The notes under the pieces: generated by a model
Database searches by the model: none
What the model was told of the DNA's origin: nothing
The model's input: only the letters and a program-made list of their open reading frames with translations
Program-made: the position numbers and the translations under genes
Source of the DNA: Prolixibacteraceae bacterium
GTDB taxonomy: Bacteria > Bacteroidota > Bacteroidia > Bacteroidales > Prolixibacteraceae
Assembly: GCA_021740385.1 (NCBI GenBank)
Contig: JAIOZY010000004.1
Coordinates: forward strand, 1 to 64,000
DNA length: 64,000 nucleotides
Direction of reading: 5' to 3'
Shown here: one piece after another, positions 54,076-63,367 of the stretch
How positions within the stretch are numbered: position 1 is the first letter of the stretch
Layout of the letters: the number at the start of each line of letters is the position of its first letter

Positions 54076-55058
54076 CGTGGAAGAAGATTGCGACGGAACA
54101 CACCAGGTGGTAAACCTTTTACTTTCTTAAATGCCCTTGAAAAATGAGCCGATTCGGCATACCCAACCTGTTCGGCAATCTGGTCGAGCGAGAGCATTTC
54201 ATCGGTCATTAATTCAATTGAATGTTCCATTCGCCGGTGCAATAAATAGTTATAAATACTTTTCCCGAATATCTCTTTGAATCCCGATTTCAATTTATGC
54301 TCATTGGTAGCAACCAGCCTCGAAAGTTGGCTGATAGATGGGGCTTCTGCCAGGTTACTTAACAAAATTTCCCTTGCTTGTTCAATTTTTATTTTATCGG
54401 ATAATGAAAGGAAAGTTTGTTTTTTGGGGGCCTTAATGGCATGAATCTGCTCAAACTGGCAACCAAGAAGCTCGGTAATTTTTGTTTCATAAAACACGTT
54501 CGATAGCAAAGGGTCGCCAATTTTGTGCGACAATATTTCACGGATTACCAGTTTCATCTTTGGTGTAATCGGAAGTGGGCTTTTGTACAGGTTAAAAGGT
54601 TCGGAGCGTTTTATCTTTTCAGAAAAAGAGGAAAACCGGCCATGAAACTTGGCCAGTTGTTTAATAAATACATTTGGTGCAAGGTATACCCTGAAACTTT
54701 CAAAAACGGGAGGGACTTCAAATTTCAGCTCCCTTTTTGTTGAAAAGAAAGTAAGGTGCAAATCGTTTTCAAAATGGCGGTATGGCTCGAAATTGCTTTC
54801 ACGAACGTTAAAACCGCCCCCTAGTTCGAAGGATAAAATGCCCAGGTCGGTATCCTGCTTCGATTCAATGATTAAACTTTCTTTACCCTTATGTGAACCA
54901 TAAATGATGAAACACCCTTTCATTGCGATAATCTGTTGCAGGTCGTCTGTTTCGCCATTATGTATTTGATTTTCATGCAGCATGCAGTGCTCATGCTCAA
55001 GGTCAGAGTCGTTTAAATTAATGATTTTTAGCGAATTATGCCACGCTTCCAACAGCAT
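54072..55058 (-). CDS. AraC-family transcription regulator
   Basis: A 328-residue regulator. The C-terminal 100 residues are a double helix-turn-helix of the AraC/XylS type (NYLLHRRMEHSIELMTDEML, LDQIAEQVGYAESAHFSRAF, KKVKGLPPGVFRR). The N-terminal 220 residues are an uncharacterised sensory region of the kind seen with PchR-like regulators. It converges on the ABC exporter operon, with a four-base overlap, so it may control it, but proximity is the only evidence. Confidence 0.87.
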   Translation of the reverse strand: MLLEAWHNSLKIINLNDSDLEHEHCMLHENQIHNGETDDLQQIIAMKGCFIIYGSHKGKESLIIESKQDTDLGILSFELGGGFNVRESNFEPYRHFENDLHLTFFSTKRELKFEVPPVFESFRVYLAPNVFIKQLAKFHGRFSSFSEKIKRSEPFNLYKSPLPITPKMKLVIREILSHKIGDPLLSNVFYETKITELLGCQFEQIHAIKAPKKQTFLSLSDKIKIEQAREILLSNLAEAPSISQLSRLVATNEHKLKSGFKEIFGKSIYNYLLHRRMEHSIELMTDEMLSLDQIAEQVGYAESAHFSRAFKKVKGLPPGVFRRNLLPR

Positions 55059-55210
55059 CTTTGTTCTATTCTTTTTTTTTGAATATAAACATTAATTGTG
55101 AAATATTATTCATACGACAGGACGCAAGCCTGTTATATGTTTTATATCAGTGTTTTCGTATTGAAAAAAATACTATATTTGAAACGGGGAATTTTTAATT
55201 TTGATTAAGC

Positions 55211-55633
55211 ATGAAAGTTTTACAATTGATTGGGGTAATTGTATTTCTATTCTTTTTCGTATCATGTAACAATAATCTGACCGAATTCGAGAAAGAGCAT
55301 CCCGAGGGGAGTGTGATGTTGAAGTACAAAATTCAGCAACGTGCTGAAGACGGTTTTTTGCTTGAAGTATTGGACATTCAGGATTCACGGTGTCCAATAG
55401 GTTCTGTATGTTCCGATCCGGGAAAAGTTAGCGTAAATTTGCGGGTACTATCTGAAAACAGTGTTGCCGAAACCTGCCTTGAATTCAGCGAAATTCCGGG
55501 ACAGTTGCAATCGTGCGATACCATTGAAAACCGGCGGGTCGAAATTTATAAAGTGTCGCCCATACCGTATACCGGCAAGCCCATTGAATCGCTCAACAAC
55601 TACACGGTAGTGCTGATTGTTGAAGACATTTGA
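55211..55633 (+). CDS. small lipoprotein, unknown function
   Basis: A 140-residue protein with lipobox FFFVSC (Cys about 19). The mature part contains two close Cys residues in DSRCPIGSVCSDPGK, likely a disulfide loop, and further Cys at AETCLEF and LQSCDTIE. No family was recognised with confidence. It lies between the divergent AraC gene and a convergent lipoprotein gene and looks monocistronic. Confidence 0.65.
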   Translation: MKVLQLIGVIVFLFFFVSCNNNLTEFEKEHPEGSVMLKYKIQQRAEDGFLLEVLDIQDSRCPIGSVCSDPGKVSVNLRVLSENSVAETCLEFSEIPGQLQSCDTIENRRVEIYKVSPIPYTGKPIESLNNYTVVLIVEDI

Positions 55634-55655
55634 ACCAAATTACGGCTTAAAAAAA

Positions 55656-56801
55656 TCACCATTTCTGGTAATACGATTTTACCAAAGACGCAGCTTCGGA
55701 GCCAAGCGGGTCACTGAAAAGTACAAACAGCTCCTGTGGTGGTGGCGGTACGCGTTTCTTTTCATTCACCATTTTTTTAACATCGGCAGGCAGGGCCCGT
55801 TCGTCGCCGTTGTATTCGGCCCAGTTGTTGCGCCAGGTATATTCGCCCGGGAAGCGTTTGTTTTCAAGCACCTTTTTAGTATAGTAGTCGATTATTTTAA
55901 CATCGAGAATTCCCCGCGATACAATGTTCCGTTTGTGAACGGTGGCTTTGGCTTTTACCACGCCCATTACATCGTGTGTAACACCGTCAGCATCCTTATA
56001 CTGGCCAACAACAAGTGAGTCGGAGGTGTATTCGGTAGTCGATTCTTTTTCAAAAATATTACCCACCGAAAAATCGACAAACTGCATTTTCACCACATGA
56101 TGGGGGCGAATATCAAACTTTTCGGCTTCATCGGGCTGAAAATAACGCACGAAACGTTTCCGGTTGTTTTTCGAAATATCGGAAAAAAAGTTGTGGTAAA
56201 AGCGGCTGACGTTTTCCCGATAAACATCGCCCATGTAGGGCAGGGGCTCAATAACAATTTTCAGGGTAGCCATGTTCTCGGCTTCTTTCAATTTTTTCTC
56301 AAGATCGGCATAACCGGGGTTTCGTTCCTGTACCCATTCAAACTTTTTCAAGGCTTCGCGGGCATCGGGTATGGTGTTTTTCTTCAACAAGCGTACACCG
56401 TTGTTGTATTGCTCGGCAATGGCCAGGGTGTTTGCTTTCTGGAGCTGGTCGTCGAAATAAACCACGGGTTTCACGGCATCGAGGGCGGCCGGGCAGCGCG
56501 AAATCTCGTCGGCCAATTCGTTCAGTTTGGTGTACATTTCAACAATGCTGATGTATTTATTATCCGATTTGGATGCGCCAACCCTGTCAATTTGTTTCCG
56601 GTAATAATCGAGCGCCATGGGGTAACTTTTTAAGAGGGTTGCCATGGCTTTTTCCGAATCGGGGTTCGATCTGAGCCGGGAAACGGCCTGTTTGGTTGCG
56701 AGGTAATAATCGCCCCGGCGTAGTGCCGACTGGCCGGTGCTGCAGGCTTGCAGAATGGCTGATACGGCAATAATCAGGATAAGGAGTTTAATATTTTTCA
56801 T
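55656..56801 (-). CDS. TPR-like lipoprotein, unknown function
   Basis: A 381-residue lipoprotein (lipobox ILQAC) whose first half is helical with TPR-like pairs (GDYYLATKQAVSRLRSNPDS, AREALKKFEWVQERNPGYAD). The second half is beta-rich with no recognised domain, ending SLVKSYYQKW. ATG 56801 gives a normal signal peptide; the longer start at 56825 is unlikely. Similar proteins occur widely in Bacteroidota; the role is unknown. Monocistronic. Confidence 0.72.
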   Translation of the reverse strand: MKNIKLLILIIAVSAILQACSTGQSALRRGDYYLATKQAVSRLRSNPDSEKAMATLLKSYPMALDYYRKQIDRVGASKSDNKYISIVEMYTKLNELADEISRCPAALDAVKPVVYFDDQLQKANTLAIAEQYNNGVRLLKKNTIPDAREALKKFEWVQERNPGYADLEKKLKEAENMATLKIVIEPLPYMGDVYRENVSRFYHNFFSDISKNNRKRFVRYFQPDEAEKFDIRPHHVVKMQFVDFSVGNIFEKESTTEYTSDSLVVGQYKDADGVTHDVMGVVKAKATVHKRNIVSRGILDVKIIDYYTKKVLENKRFPGEYTWRNNWAEYNGDERALPADVKKMVNEKKRVPPPPQELFVLFSDPLGSEAASLVKSYYQKW

Positions 56802-57013
56802 GATGTACATATTCGGTTTATACAAATATAGGGATTATGATTTTCATACGATTAAATTATTCGAAAACCAGAAATTGCAACAAACTGAAGTTAAATATAT
56901 CTTCAAATTTTGATGTTTGTTTTTTTTTGCATAATTTTGATTTATAAAAGCAATATATATAAACTGATAGCCCCATGAAAATCAATGCACATGATTAAAA
57001 TAAAAAAAGGGCA

Positions 57014-57745
57014 ATGAAAACTCATCGCCCAATTTTAATATTAACCAGAAGCATTCGGGTCGATGCTTTGGCGGCTAACCCGTTTGCTTCCTTATTACGT
57101 TCTAACAAAGTGCTTGGGAACAATGCTGAACTGATTAAAGAGGTTGGTTTAACCTTTTCTACTTTACTTAATCCCGAGAATGAAATTATAATTGAGGGAT
57201 ACTATTTTAAGCTCAATTTTGATACTGAAAAGGCAGTTGTCCGTAAAATTGATATTGATAATTGTGATTTAAAAAGCTCTTTGGAAAATGAAGAATTAGT
57301 TTTTGACTTTAATGATGACGTTTCATGGTTATTCCAGAAGGATACTAATCTGAAATCCGTACAATCTGTTTGTTCTGTTGCAAGTACTGGTTGGATTTAC
57401 AATAACGAATTAGATCAGGGGCATACAGAATATAGAGTTAGATACAGCAAATATATCGTTTATAACATATTAATTGCAGAACATCGACGAATAGACGGAC
57501 AAGGTATTGAATTGTGGATTTATGACACAAAACCAGAAGTTCGATATAGTTTACAGAATGATGCAGACACTGTAACGCCTGATTCTTTTTGGTGTCAAGA
57601 TGGTGATAGTGTTAGTTACATACAGCATACTATATACGAAGGTTCTTTTGTCTGCTTGGATTATTATAATGTAACAGAACATTTTGCAGCCCAAAGCGAT
57701 GAAGATGATTATGTTTCTTTTTCGACAAGTCTTTCATGCAATTAA
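57014..57745 (+). CDS. unrecognised protein preceding a DUF4249/TonB receptor pair
   Basis: A 243-residue protein with no signal peptide I can see and no domain I recognise. The first half has LLNPENEIIIEGYYFKLNF and acidic EELVFDFNDDVSWLF; the second half is rich in Tyr and strands (HTEYRVRYSKYIVYNILIAE). Its base composition is more AT-rich than the neighbours. An eight-codon leader frame starts just upstream (56991) and overlaps its ATG. Its 3' end runs into the DUF4249 gene, so the three may be one operon. It could be horizontally acquired. Confidence 0.55.
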   Translation: MKTHRPILILTRSIRVDALAANPFASLLRSNKVLGNNAELIKEVGLTFSTLLNPENEIIIEGYYFKLNFDTEKAVVRKIDIDNCDLKSSLENEELVFDFNDDVSWLFQKDTNLKSVQSVCSVASTGWIYNNELDQGHTEYRVRYSKYIVYNILIAEHRRIDGQGIELWIYDTKPEVRYSLQNDADTVTPDSFWCQDGDSVSYIQHTIYEGSFVCLDYYNVTEHFAAQSDEDDYVSFSTSLSCN

Positions 57746-57759
57746 TTATTTTAAAGCAT

Positions 57760-58686
57760 ATGTATTCACATTGTATTTCTAAAAGTGTTATCCTATTTAA
57801 ACGTAGGATAACACTTAATTGCTTTATATTATTGATATTATTCGCTGGTTGTGAAAAAGAAGTATCACTTGAAATAGAAAATGTTGAAGATAACATAGCT
57901 GTAAATTGCCTTTTTACTGCCGACAGTTATTTCAAAGTGCTGGTTGCAAAAACAACTTTTTATGGAGATACATTGGATCATTTCGTTTCCGATGCTGTTG
58001 TTACCATAAAAGCCCTTAACAGCAATACAGAAAAGGAACTTTCTTACCAGGGTAACGGGTATTATTCCGATACCACGTATTATCCACAATACAATGAAAC
58101 ATACAGGTTAATAGTTGATGTTCCGGGATATAAAACCCTCTCAGCAGTTGATTCGTTACCTCTGCCGCCCAATATTGAAAACGTGTACCTGATTTCTACC
58201 GACAGGTACGATATTGACCTTTCTAATTACAGGTATCATGATATTTATATAACATTAAATGATCCTGTAGAAACAAAAAATTTCCATGAAATGAAATGCT
58301 ACGAGTTAACAGATAAAGAAAATTTTATAAGTGTACGCCTGGAAAGCAATGAAAATTTCATTGTTAATGAAGGCGATCAGGATCTCTATAAAGGTCCGCT
58401 ATTATTTTGCGATGAAATAATTAACGGAACAAATTTTGAATTTTTAGTGACAACACGCTGTAATATTAACCATGAAGCAGAAGGTTTAAACACCGCACTT
58501 TATGTTGTAGGAATTAGCGAAACCTTATATAAATACAGGAAACAGGAGATCAGGCATATTGTTTCGGGATATGGATTTTGGAATCCCATTGAGCCGGTTC
58601 CCATGTATTCAAATGTAACCAACGGCTATGGAATTTTCGCCGGGTATTCTGCACGCTGTTTTTTACTCCACCATGAAAATAAATGA
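57760..58686 (+). CDS. DUF4249 lipoprotein, TonB-receptor partner
   Basis: A 308-residue lipoprotein (lipobox ILFAGC) of the DUF4249 family, with the beta-sandwich patterns VEDNIAVNCLFTADSYFKV and GNGYYSDTTYYPQYNETYRL. Genes of this family are regularly next to TonB-dependent receptors, like the one 10 bases downstream here, and probably serve as surface accessory proteins. ATG 57760 is preferred; ATG 57736 in the same frame overlaps the previous gene by 10 bases. Ligand unknown. Confidence 0.82.
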   Translation: MYSHCISKSVILFKRRITLNCFILLILFAGCEKEVSLEIENVEDNIAVNCLFTADSYFKVLVAKTTFYGDTLDHFVSDAVVTIKALNSNTEKELSYQGNGYYSDTTYYPQYNETYRLIVDVPGYKTLSAVDSLPLPPNIENVYLISTDRYDIDLSNYRYHDIYITLNDPVETKNFHEMKCYELTDKENFISVRLESNENFIVNEGDQDLYKGPLLFCDEIINGTNFEFLVTTRCNINHEAEGLNTALYVVGISETLYKYRKQEIRHIVSGYGFWNPIEPVPMYSNVTNGYGIFAGYSARCFLLHHENK

Positions 58687-58695
58687 AATGTCAAA

Positions 58696-61035
58696 ATGAA
58701 AAATAAAATCCGTTTTCTTTTTCTGTTCGTATTTATCCTGAACACAGCGTTTGCCGGGGATATTGTAGTATCGGGATTTGTTAAAGATTCGGTTTCGCTT
58801 GAGCCACTTATCGGGGCAAGTGTTTACGTTGAAAAAACACAGCTTGGTACAACTTCGAACAGCTACGGTTTTTTTACCCTGAAAATACCAGAAGATATTT
58901 CGAAAAACCGCCTGGTTATTTCATTCATAGGTTATAAAACTGGATATTGGGATATTAGCAGCAGTAAACAACAGTTAATGTTTATGCTCGTATCTGGAAT
59001 TGAAATTGAAGAAATTGAAATAACATCTAAACGGAAAGTCGAAGATACCCCCACCATGAGCATGATGAAACTCTCGATGAAAGAGATACAATATTTGCCC
59101 CAGCTTTTCCAGGAAGATCTGATCAAAACAATACAATACCTGCCAGGCATACAGGGAGGGACTGAAGGAAGCGCCGGGATGTTCGTTCGTGGCGGCAGCG
59201 CCGACCAGAACCTTATCCTTCTCGACGATGTCCCCTTGTATTACGTGAACCACGCCGGTAACATGATCTCGGTTTTCGATAATAACACGATAAAGGATTT
59301 TGAACTCTACAAAGGGGCTTTCCCTGCCCGGTATGGTGGCAGGCTGTCATCGGTTCTCGACATAAGGATGAAAGAGGGCGATAAAAGCCGTTTCCATGGA
59401 GAAGCGGGATTAGGTCTTTTGTCGGGCAATGCATTTATCGAAGGGCCCATTGTTAAAAACAAAGCTTCATTTTTCTTCTCCTACCGGAAGTTCTGGCCAG
59501 AATACATGCTAAACCTGATTACGTCAAACATGAACACAAAATTTTCTTACGGTTTTTATGATTTAAGCGCCAAAGTGAGTGCCGACATTACGGGAAAGGA
59601 TAAGCTTTTGATAAGTTTTTACAATGGCGGAGATGAATTGGAGATTAAAAAAACACCCGATGAAGAGAATTATGGCCTGAACACAACAACGTGGAGTAAT
59701 TTGATGGGGGCAATTAAGTATACAAGGGCATTTGGTAAAAACATATTTTCCAACCTTACCTTCTATTATACCCAATACAAATATTTTAACGGAAGTGAAT
59801 ACAACTTCAAAGAAGAAGGCGATACGGTTTATAATAAACTGTATATCAATTACAGTTCAAATGTGCAGGACATTTCGGGAAAACTTGAGGTGGACTACAT
59901 CCCGGCACCAGGTTTAAAATTTAAATTTGGGGGTCAGTTCATTTCCCACAGGTATCTTCCAGGGTCAAGTGAATACAATTCTTTGGATGAAATTACCCCA
60001 ACCGACACCATTAATTTTGAAACAATTAACGCTCTTGAGCCTTCATGCTTTTTTGAAGCAGTTTATTCTCCCATTCATAATTTTGAGATGAACCTCGGTT
60101 TGCGGAATTCTTATTTTTTAGTAGAAAATGAAACATACCCCTCAATTGAGCCCCGTATTATGTTACGTTACAATATCCCTGATTTTTTCGCCATAAAAGC
60201 CTCTTATGCCGAAATGGTACAAACCATTCACCTTTTAAACTATTCGGGGGCAGGCATGGCCAGCGATTTATGGTTGCCGCCTACCAACCAGTTAAAACCA
60301 GGGCATTCACAACAAGGGGCTTTAGGGTTTTATAAAACCATTTGCAACGGTATGTACGAAATCAGTATCGAAGGTTATTACAAATACCTTGAAAATATGA
60401 TTGCCTATAAAGACGGGGCTTCATTTTTTTCTGGGGCTGATGACTGGCAGTCGAAACTTGAAACCGGGGGCACAGGTACATCAAAAGGAATTGAATTTTA
60501 TTTGCAAAAAAACAAAGGCCGCTTTACCGGATGGCTTAGTTATACCCTGTCAAAAACCGACCGCCATTTTCAAAATAAAAACAACGGGAAAACCTTCCCT
60601 TTTAATTACGACAGGCGGCACAGTATTTCACTTGTTGGCAGTTATGTTTTAACCGATAACCTGGTATTGTCGGGTACCTGGACTTTCGGCTCGGGATACC
60701 CCATTACCCTTGCTTCAACCCAATATCCAACACCGGGTTCACCTGGGAGCTACTCTGGCGAACTTGATTTTTACGGTGAAGTAGTCAATATGGATCATTG
60801 GGGAGATATTAATTCTGTGCGTATGCGGTCTGTGCATCACCTTGATGTTGCTTTAACGTATACGAAAAAAAGAAAGAAAACAGAAAGGGTTTGGAATTTT
60901 ACAATATATAACATTTACAACCGGCAAAACCCGTATTTCTATTATTATGTCAGCGATAACAAAGGGGGGGTTAAGTTAATGCAACAAAGTTATTTCCCCA
61001 TTATGCCAAGTGTAAGTTATTCCCTAAAATTTTAG
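58696..61035 (+). CDS. TonB-dependent receptor, DUF4249-linked
   Basis: A 779-residue outer-membrane receptor. Signal peptide to about residue 21 (NTAFAG), CarboxypepD_reg domain (SVSLEPLIGASVYVEKTQLG), plug with GMFVRGGSADQNLILLDDVP and ARYGGRLSSVLDIRMKEG, then the barrel ending YNIYNRQNPYFYYYVSDN. This is the receptor class that pairs with DUF4249 rather than SusD. Its substrate is unknown; peptides or small metal complexes are possible. The last 12 bases overlap the convergent ispD gene. Confidence 0.9.
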   Translation: MKNKIRFLFLFVFILNTAFAGDIVVSGFVKDSVSLEPLIGASVYVEKTQLGTTSNSYGFFTLKIPEDISKNRLVISFIGYKTGYWDISSSKQQLMFMLVSGIEIEEIEITSKRKVEDTPTMSMMKLSMKEIQYLPQLFQEDLIKTIQYLPGIQGGTEGSAGMFVRGGSADQNLILLDDVPLYYVNHAGNMISVFDNNTIKDFELYKGAFPARYGGRLSSVLDIRMKEGDKSRFHGEAGLGLLSGNAFIEGPIVKNKASFFFSYRKFWPEYMLNLITSNMNTKFSYGFYDLSAKVSADITGKDKLLISFYNGGDELEIKKTPDEENYGLNTTTWSNLMGAIKYTRAFGKNIFSNLTFYYTQYKYFNGSEYNFKEEGDTVYNKLYINYSSNVQDISGKLEVDYIPAPGLKFKFGGQFISHRYLPGSSEYNSLDEITPTDTINFETINALEPSCFFEAVYSPIHNFEMNLGLRNSYFLVENETYPSIEPRIMLRYNIPDFFAIKASYAEMVQTIHLLNYSGAGMASDLWLPPTNQLKPGHSQQGALGFYKTICNGMYEISIEGYYKYLENMIAYKDGASFFSGADDWQSKLETGGTGTSKGIEFYLQKNKGRFTGWLSYTLSKTDRHFQNKNNGKTFPFNYDRRHSISLVGSYVLTDNLVLSGTWTFGSGYPITLASTQYPTPGSPGSYSGELDFYGEVVNMDHWGDINSVRMRSVHHLDVALTYTKKRKKTERVWNFTIYNIYNRQNPYFYYYVSDNKGGVKLMQQSYFPIMPSVSYSLKF

Positions 61036-61713
61036 CAATGCCCCTGCAACCGTCAAATCCTCCCGATGCGTAATTTTAATGTTCTCGCGGTTGCCCTCAA
61101 CCAAATTGATTGTTTTGCCAAGGCGTTCCAGCACCATGGTGTCGTCGGTAAATGCCGGGTCGTAGCCCAATGAATATGCTTCTTTAATTTCTTTCACCAT
61201 AAACACCTGTGGAGTTTGAACGGTAAAAAGCTTTGACCGGTCTGCAGGTTTGTTACCGTCATCCGTTATTTCACGTACCGATTCCACCACGGGCATAACC
61301 GGCAGGGCGTTCCCTTTTTGAATTGTCGTATCGAAGCAGCGTTGAAGGGTGGCATGACTAACCAGCGGGCGCACCCCGTCGTGGATGAACACGATGCCCT
61401 CATCGCCTTCAATAGCATCCAACCCGTTTTTTACACTTTGGAAACGGTTTTCGCCCCCTTTTACCAGGGTATGTTTTATTTCAAACCGGTGTTCAGCACA
61501 GAGCGTTTTCCATGTGCCAAACTGTTTATCGGGCAAAACAACAATAATCTCAAACGAAGGGTCAAAATCGTAAAAGCGCTGTATGGTTTGCATTAATACC
61601 GGTTTGCCGCCCAGGAGCAGAAATTGCTTGGGTACGGGCGTTTTCATGCGGCTACCGCTGCCACCGGCAACAACCAGGGCAATTTTTTTTATGGGTTCTG
61701 TTGTTGATTCCAC
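61024..61713 (-). CDS. ispD: 2-C-methyl-D-erythritol 4-phosphate cytidylyltransferase
   Basis: A 229-residue enzyme that couples MEP with CTP in the non-mevalonate isoprenoid pathway. The nucleotide-binding motif ALVVAGGSGSRMKTPVPKQF is at the N-terminus; VFIHDGVRPLVS and VQTPQVFMVKEI and FTDDTMVLER are family signatures. Length is typical. It stands alone on this strand, overlapping the TonB receptor 3' end. Housekeeping. Confidence 0.93.
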   Translation of the reverse strand: MESTTEPIKKIALVVAGGSGSRMKTPVPKQFLLLGGKPVLMQTIQRFYDFDPSFEIIVVLPDKQFGTWKTLCAEHRFEIKHTLVKGGENRFQSVKNGLDAIEGDEGIVFIHDGVRPLVSHATLQRCFDTTIQKGNALPVMPVVESVREITDDGNKPADRSKLFTVQTPQVFMVKEIKEAYSLGYDPAFTDDTMVLERLGKTINLVEGNRENIKITHREDLTVAGALLKF

Positions 61714-61756
61714 AAATATTAAAATTCATTTAGTAAATTGAACGGTCATTTTTCAT

Positions 61757-61908
61757 GTTAACCTGAACTATTCATAAATTACAGTTATTATGAATAAAGT
61801 TCAGGTTAACACCGACATAGATGAAGTTGAGCTTTTGAAAAAAAGCTTTACTGAATCTTAGTCGTCCCGATAACCATCGGGAGAGACAGGAATAATTCAT
61901 GAATTATT
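61757..61908. repeat. palindromic AT-rich element with short relic frame
   Basis: GTTAACCTGAACT (61757-61769) and AGTTCAGGTTAAC (61798-61810) are exact inverted arms, with TTCATAA/TTATGAA continuing inwards, forming a hairpin of about 54 bases. Further on are CCCGAT-AACC-ATCGGG (61867-61882) and the perfect palindrome AATAATTCATGAATTATT (61891-61908). A 23-codon frame from 61790 (MNKVQVNTDIDEVELLKKSF) might be the start of a lost gene. MITE-like or attenuator-like; identity unknown. Confidence 0.45.
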
Positions 61909-61934
61909 CGTGTTAAAGATAACAAAGAAACCTT

Positions 61935-62600
61935 ATGGAAGAAATACTCAACTTTTTAAAAAGTCTTGAAGCCAACAATAACCGGGAGTGGTTTGAGCAA
62001 AACCGAAATTTGTACCTCAAAACAAAGGAACAATTCCTGCGCATTACCGAGTTGCTGATAAACGAAATCAGGAGTTTCGACAGGCAGATACCTTACCTGA
62101 ACCCTAAAGGCTGCATGTTCCGTATTTTCAGGGATGTTCGTTTTTCGAAAGATAAGCGCCCGTATAAAACCAATTACGGCAGTTACATTACCAAAGGGGG
62201 TCGGAAGGGTGGCAACCCGGGTTATTACCTGCACATACAACCCGGGGGCTGTTTCCTTGGCGGGGGTATTTACATGCCACCGCCTGAAAAGCTCAAAGCA
62301 ATACGGCAACATATTTTTGACAACACGGCTGAATTTATCGAAATACTTGAAGCAGATTCGTTTAAAAAGAATTTTACTTTATATGCTGAAGATAAATTGA
62401 AAACAGCGCCAAAAGGTTTCCCAAAAGATTTTGAACACATTGAATTATTGCGGTATAAATCGTATTCGCCGCTCATGAATTTCAGTGAATTGAAACTGTC
62501 AGAAAGCAACATTATTGATTTTATTGTTACGAAATTCAGGTTGATGGTTCCGTTCAATGAATTTTTGTACGAGGCAATTGAAACCGTTGCTGAAGATTAA
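61935..62600 (+). CDS. DUF2461 family protein
   Basis: A 221-residue protein of the DUF2461/TIGR02453 family. Recognisable elements are NNNREWFEQNRNLYLKTKEQ, FRIFRDVRFSKDKRPYKTNY and PGGCFLGGGIYMPPPEKL. The family is widespread, cytosolic and uncharacterised. It is followed 15 bases later by the DUF5020 gene, so the two may be co-transcribed. Confidence 0.9.
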   Translation: MEEILNFLKSLEANNNREWFEQNRNLYLKTKEQFLRITELLINEIRSFDRQIPYLNPKGCMFRIFRDVRFSKDKRPYKTNYGSYITKGGRKGGNPGYYLHIQPGGCFLGGGIYMPPPEKLKAIRQHIFDNTAEFIEILEADSFKKNFTLYAEDKLKTAPKGFPKDFEHIELLRYKSYSPLMNFSELKLSESNIIDFIVTKFRLMVPFNEFLYEAIETVAED

Positions 62601-62615
62601 CAAAAAACCCACACA

Positions 62616-63296
62616 ATGAAACAAGCAGTTATCATTTTTATTTTGGTATTTACAGGATTTAGACTGTGGTCGCAAAACCTGCAATTGCATTACGACTTTG
62701 GCCAGGGGCGCCACTACCTTACATCAACCCTTGAGCGGTTTGCCCCCGATTTGCTGGGAAGCACCTATTATTTTGTCGATTTCAATTACGATATTAATGG
62801 CCCTACCGAAGCGTACTGGGAAATTTCGCGCGAGCTAAAAAAATGGGATGCACCTTTAACGGTGCATATCGAATACGATGGCGGGCTTCATACCAACCTG
62901 AATGCTGATGGCGACCGCGTTTCGTTCCAGATAAACAACGCCTACCTTGCCGGGGGAACCTATTCATGGAACGCGGCCGATTTTTCGAAAGGCATTTCGT
63001 TCACCTTGATGTACAAATACATCCAGGGAAACCCCTCGCCTCACAATTACCAGTTTACCACTGTATGGTATCTGAACCTGCTGAAAGGGAAGATTTCGTT
63101 AACCGGTTTTGCCGACTTCTGGCAGGAGATACAAACTGCAATGGATACCCGCTTTGTGTTCCTTTCGGAGCCGCAGTTTTGGTTCAACATTAACCGGAGT
63201 TTCTCAGTGGGCGGGGAAGTGGAGCTGGGTTACAATTTTGCCGGGGTGAAGGGATTTGAGGCCTGCCCTACATTGGGGGTTAAATGGACGATGTAG
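62616..63296 (+). CDS. DUF5020 outer-membrane channel-like protein
   Basis: A 226-residue exported protein: signal peptide to about residue 19 (FRLWSQ), then beta-strand patterns of the DUF5020/Tsx-like nucleoside channel group (LQLHYDFGQGRHYLTSTLER, YFVDFNYDI, HIEYDGGLH, FADFWQEIQ). It should form a 12-strand barrel in the outer membrane; the solute is not established. It directly follows the DUF2461 gene. Confidence 0.85.
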   Translation: MKQAVIIFILVFTGFRLWSQNLQLHYDFGQGRHYLTSTLERFAPDLLGSTYYFVDFNYDINGPTEAYWEISRELKKWDAPLTVHIEYDGGLHTNLNADGDRVSFQINNAYLAGGTYSWNAADFSKGISFTLMYKYIQGNPSPHNYQFTTVWYLNLLKGKISLTGFADFWQEIQTAMDTRFVFLSEPQFWFNINRSFSVGGEVELGYNFAGVKGFEACPTLGVKWTM

Positions 63297-63299
63297 GGA

Positions 63300-63320
63300 G
63301 GCGGATTTGGAAAATCCGCC
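63300..63320. terminator. hairpin between convergent genes
   Basis: GGCGGATTT and AAATCCGCC are perfect 9-base arms around a GGA loop, placed four bases after the DUF5020 stop and before the convergent LuxR-type gene. It lacks a strong T tract, so it may be a repeat element or a weak bidirectional terminator. Confidence 0.45.
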
Positions 63321-63367
63321 AATCGATTTGAAGAATCAATTTCCCTGATTCTACTGAATTTTGCAAC

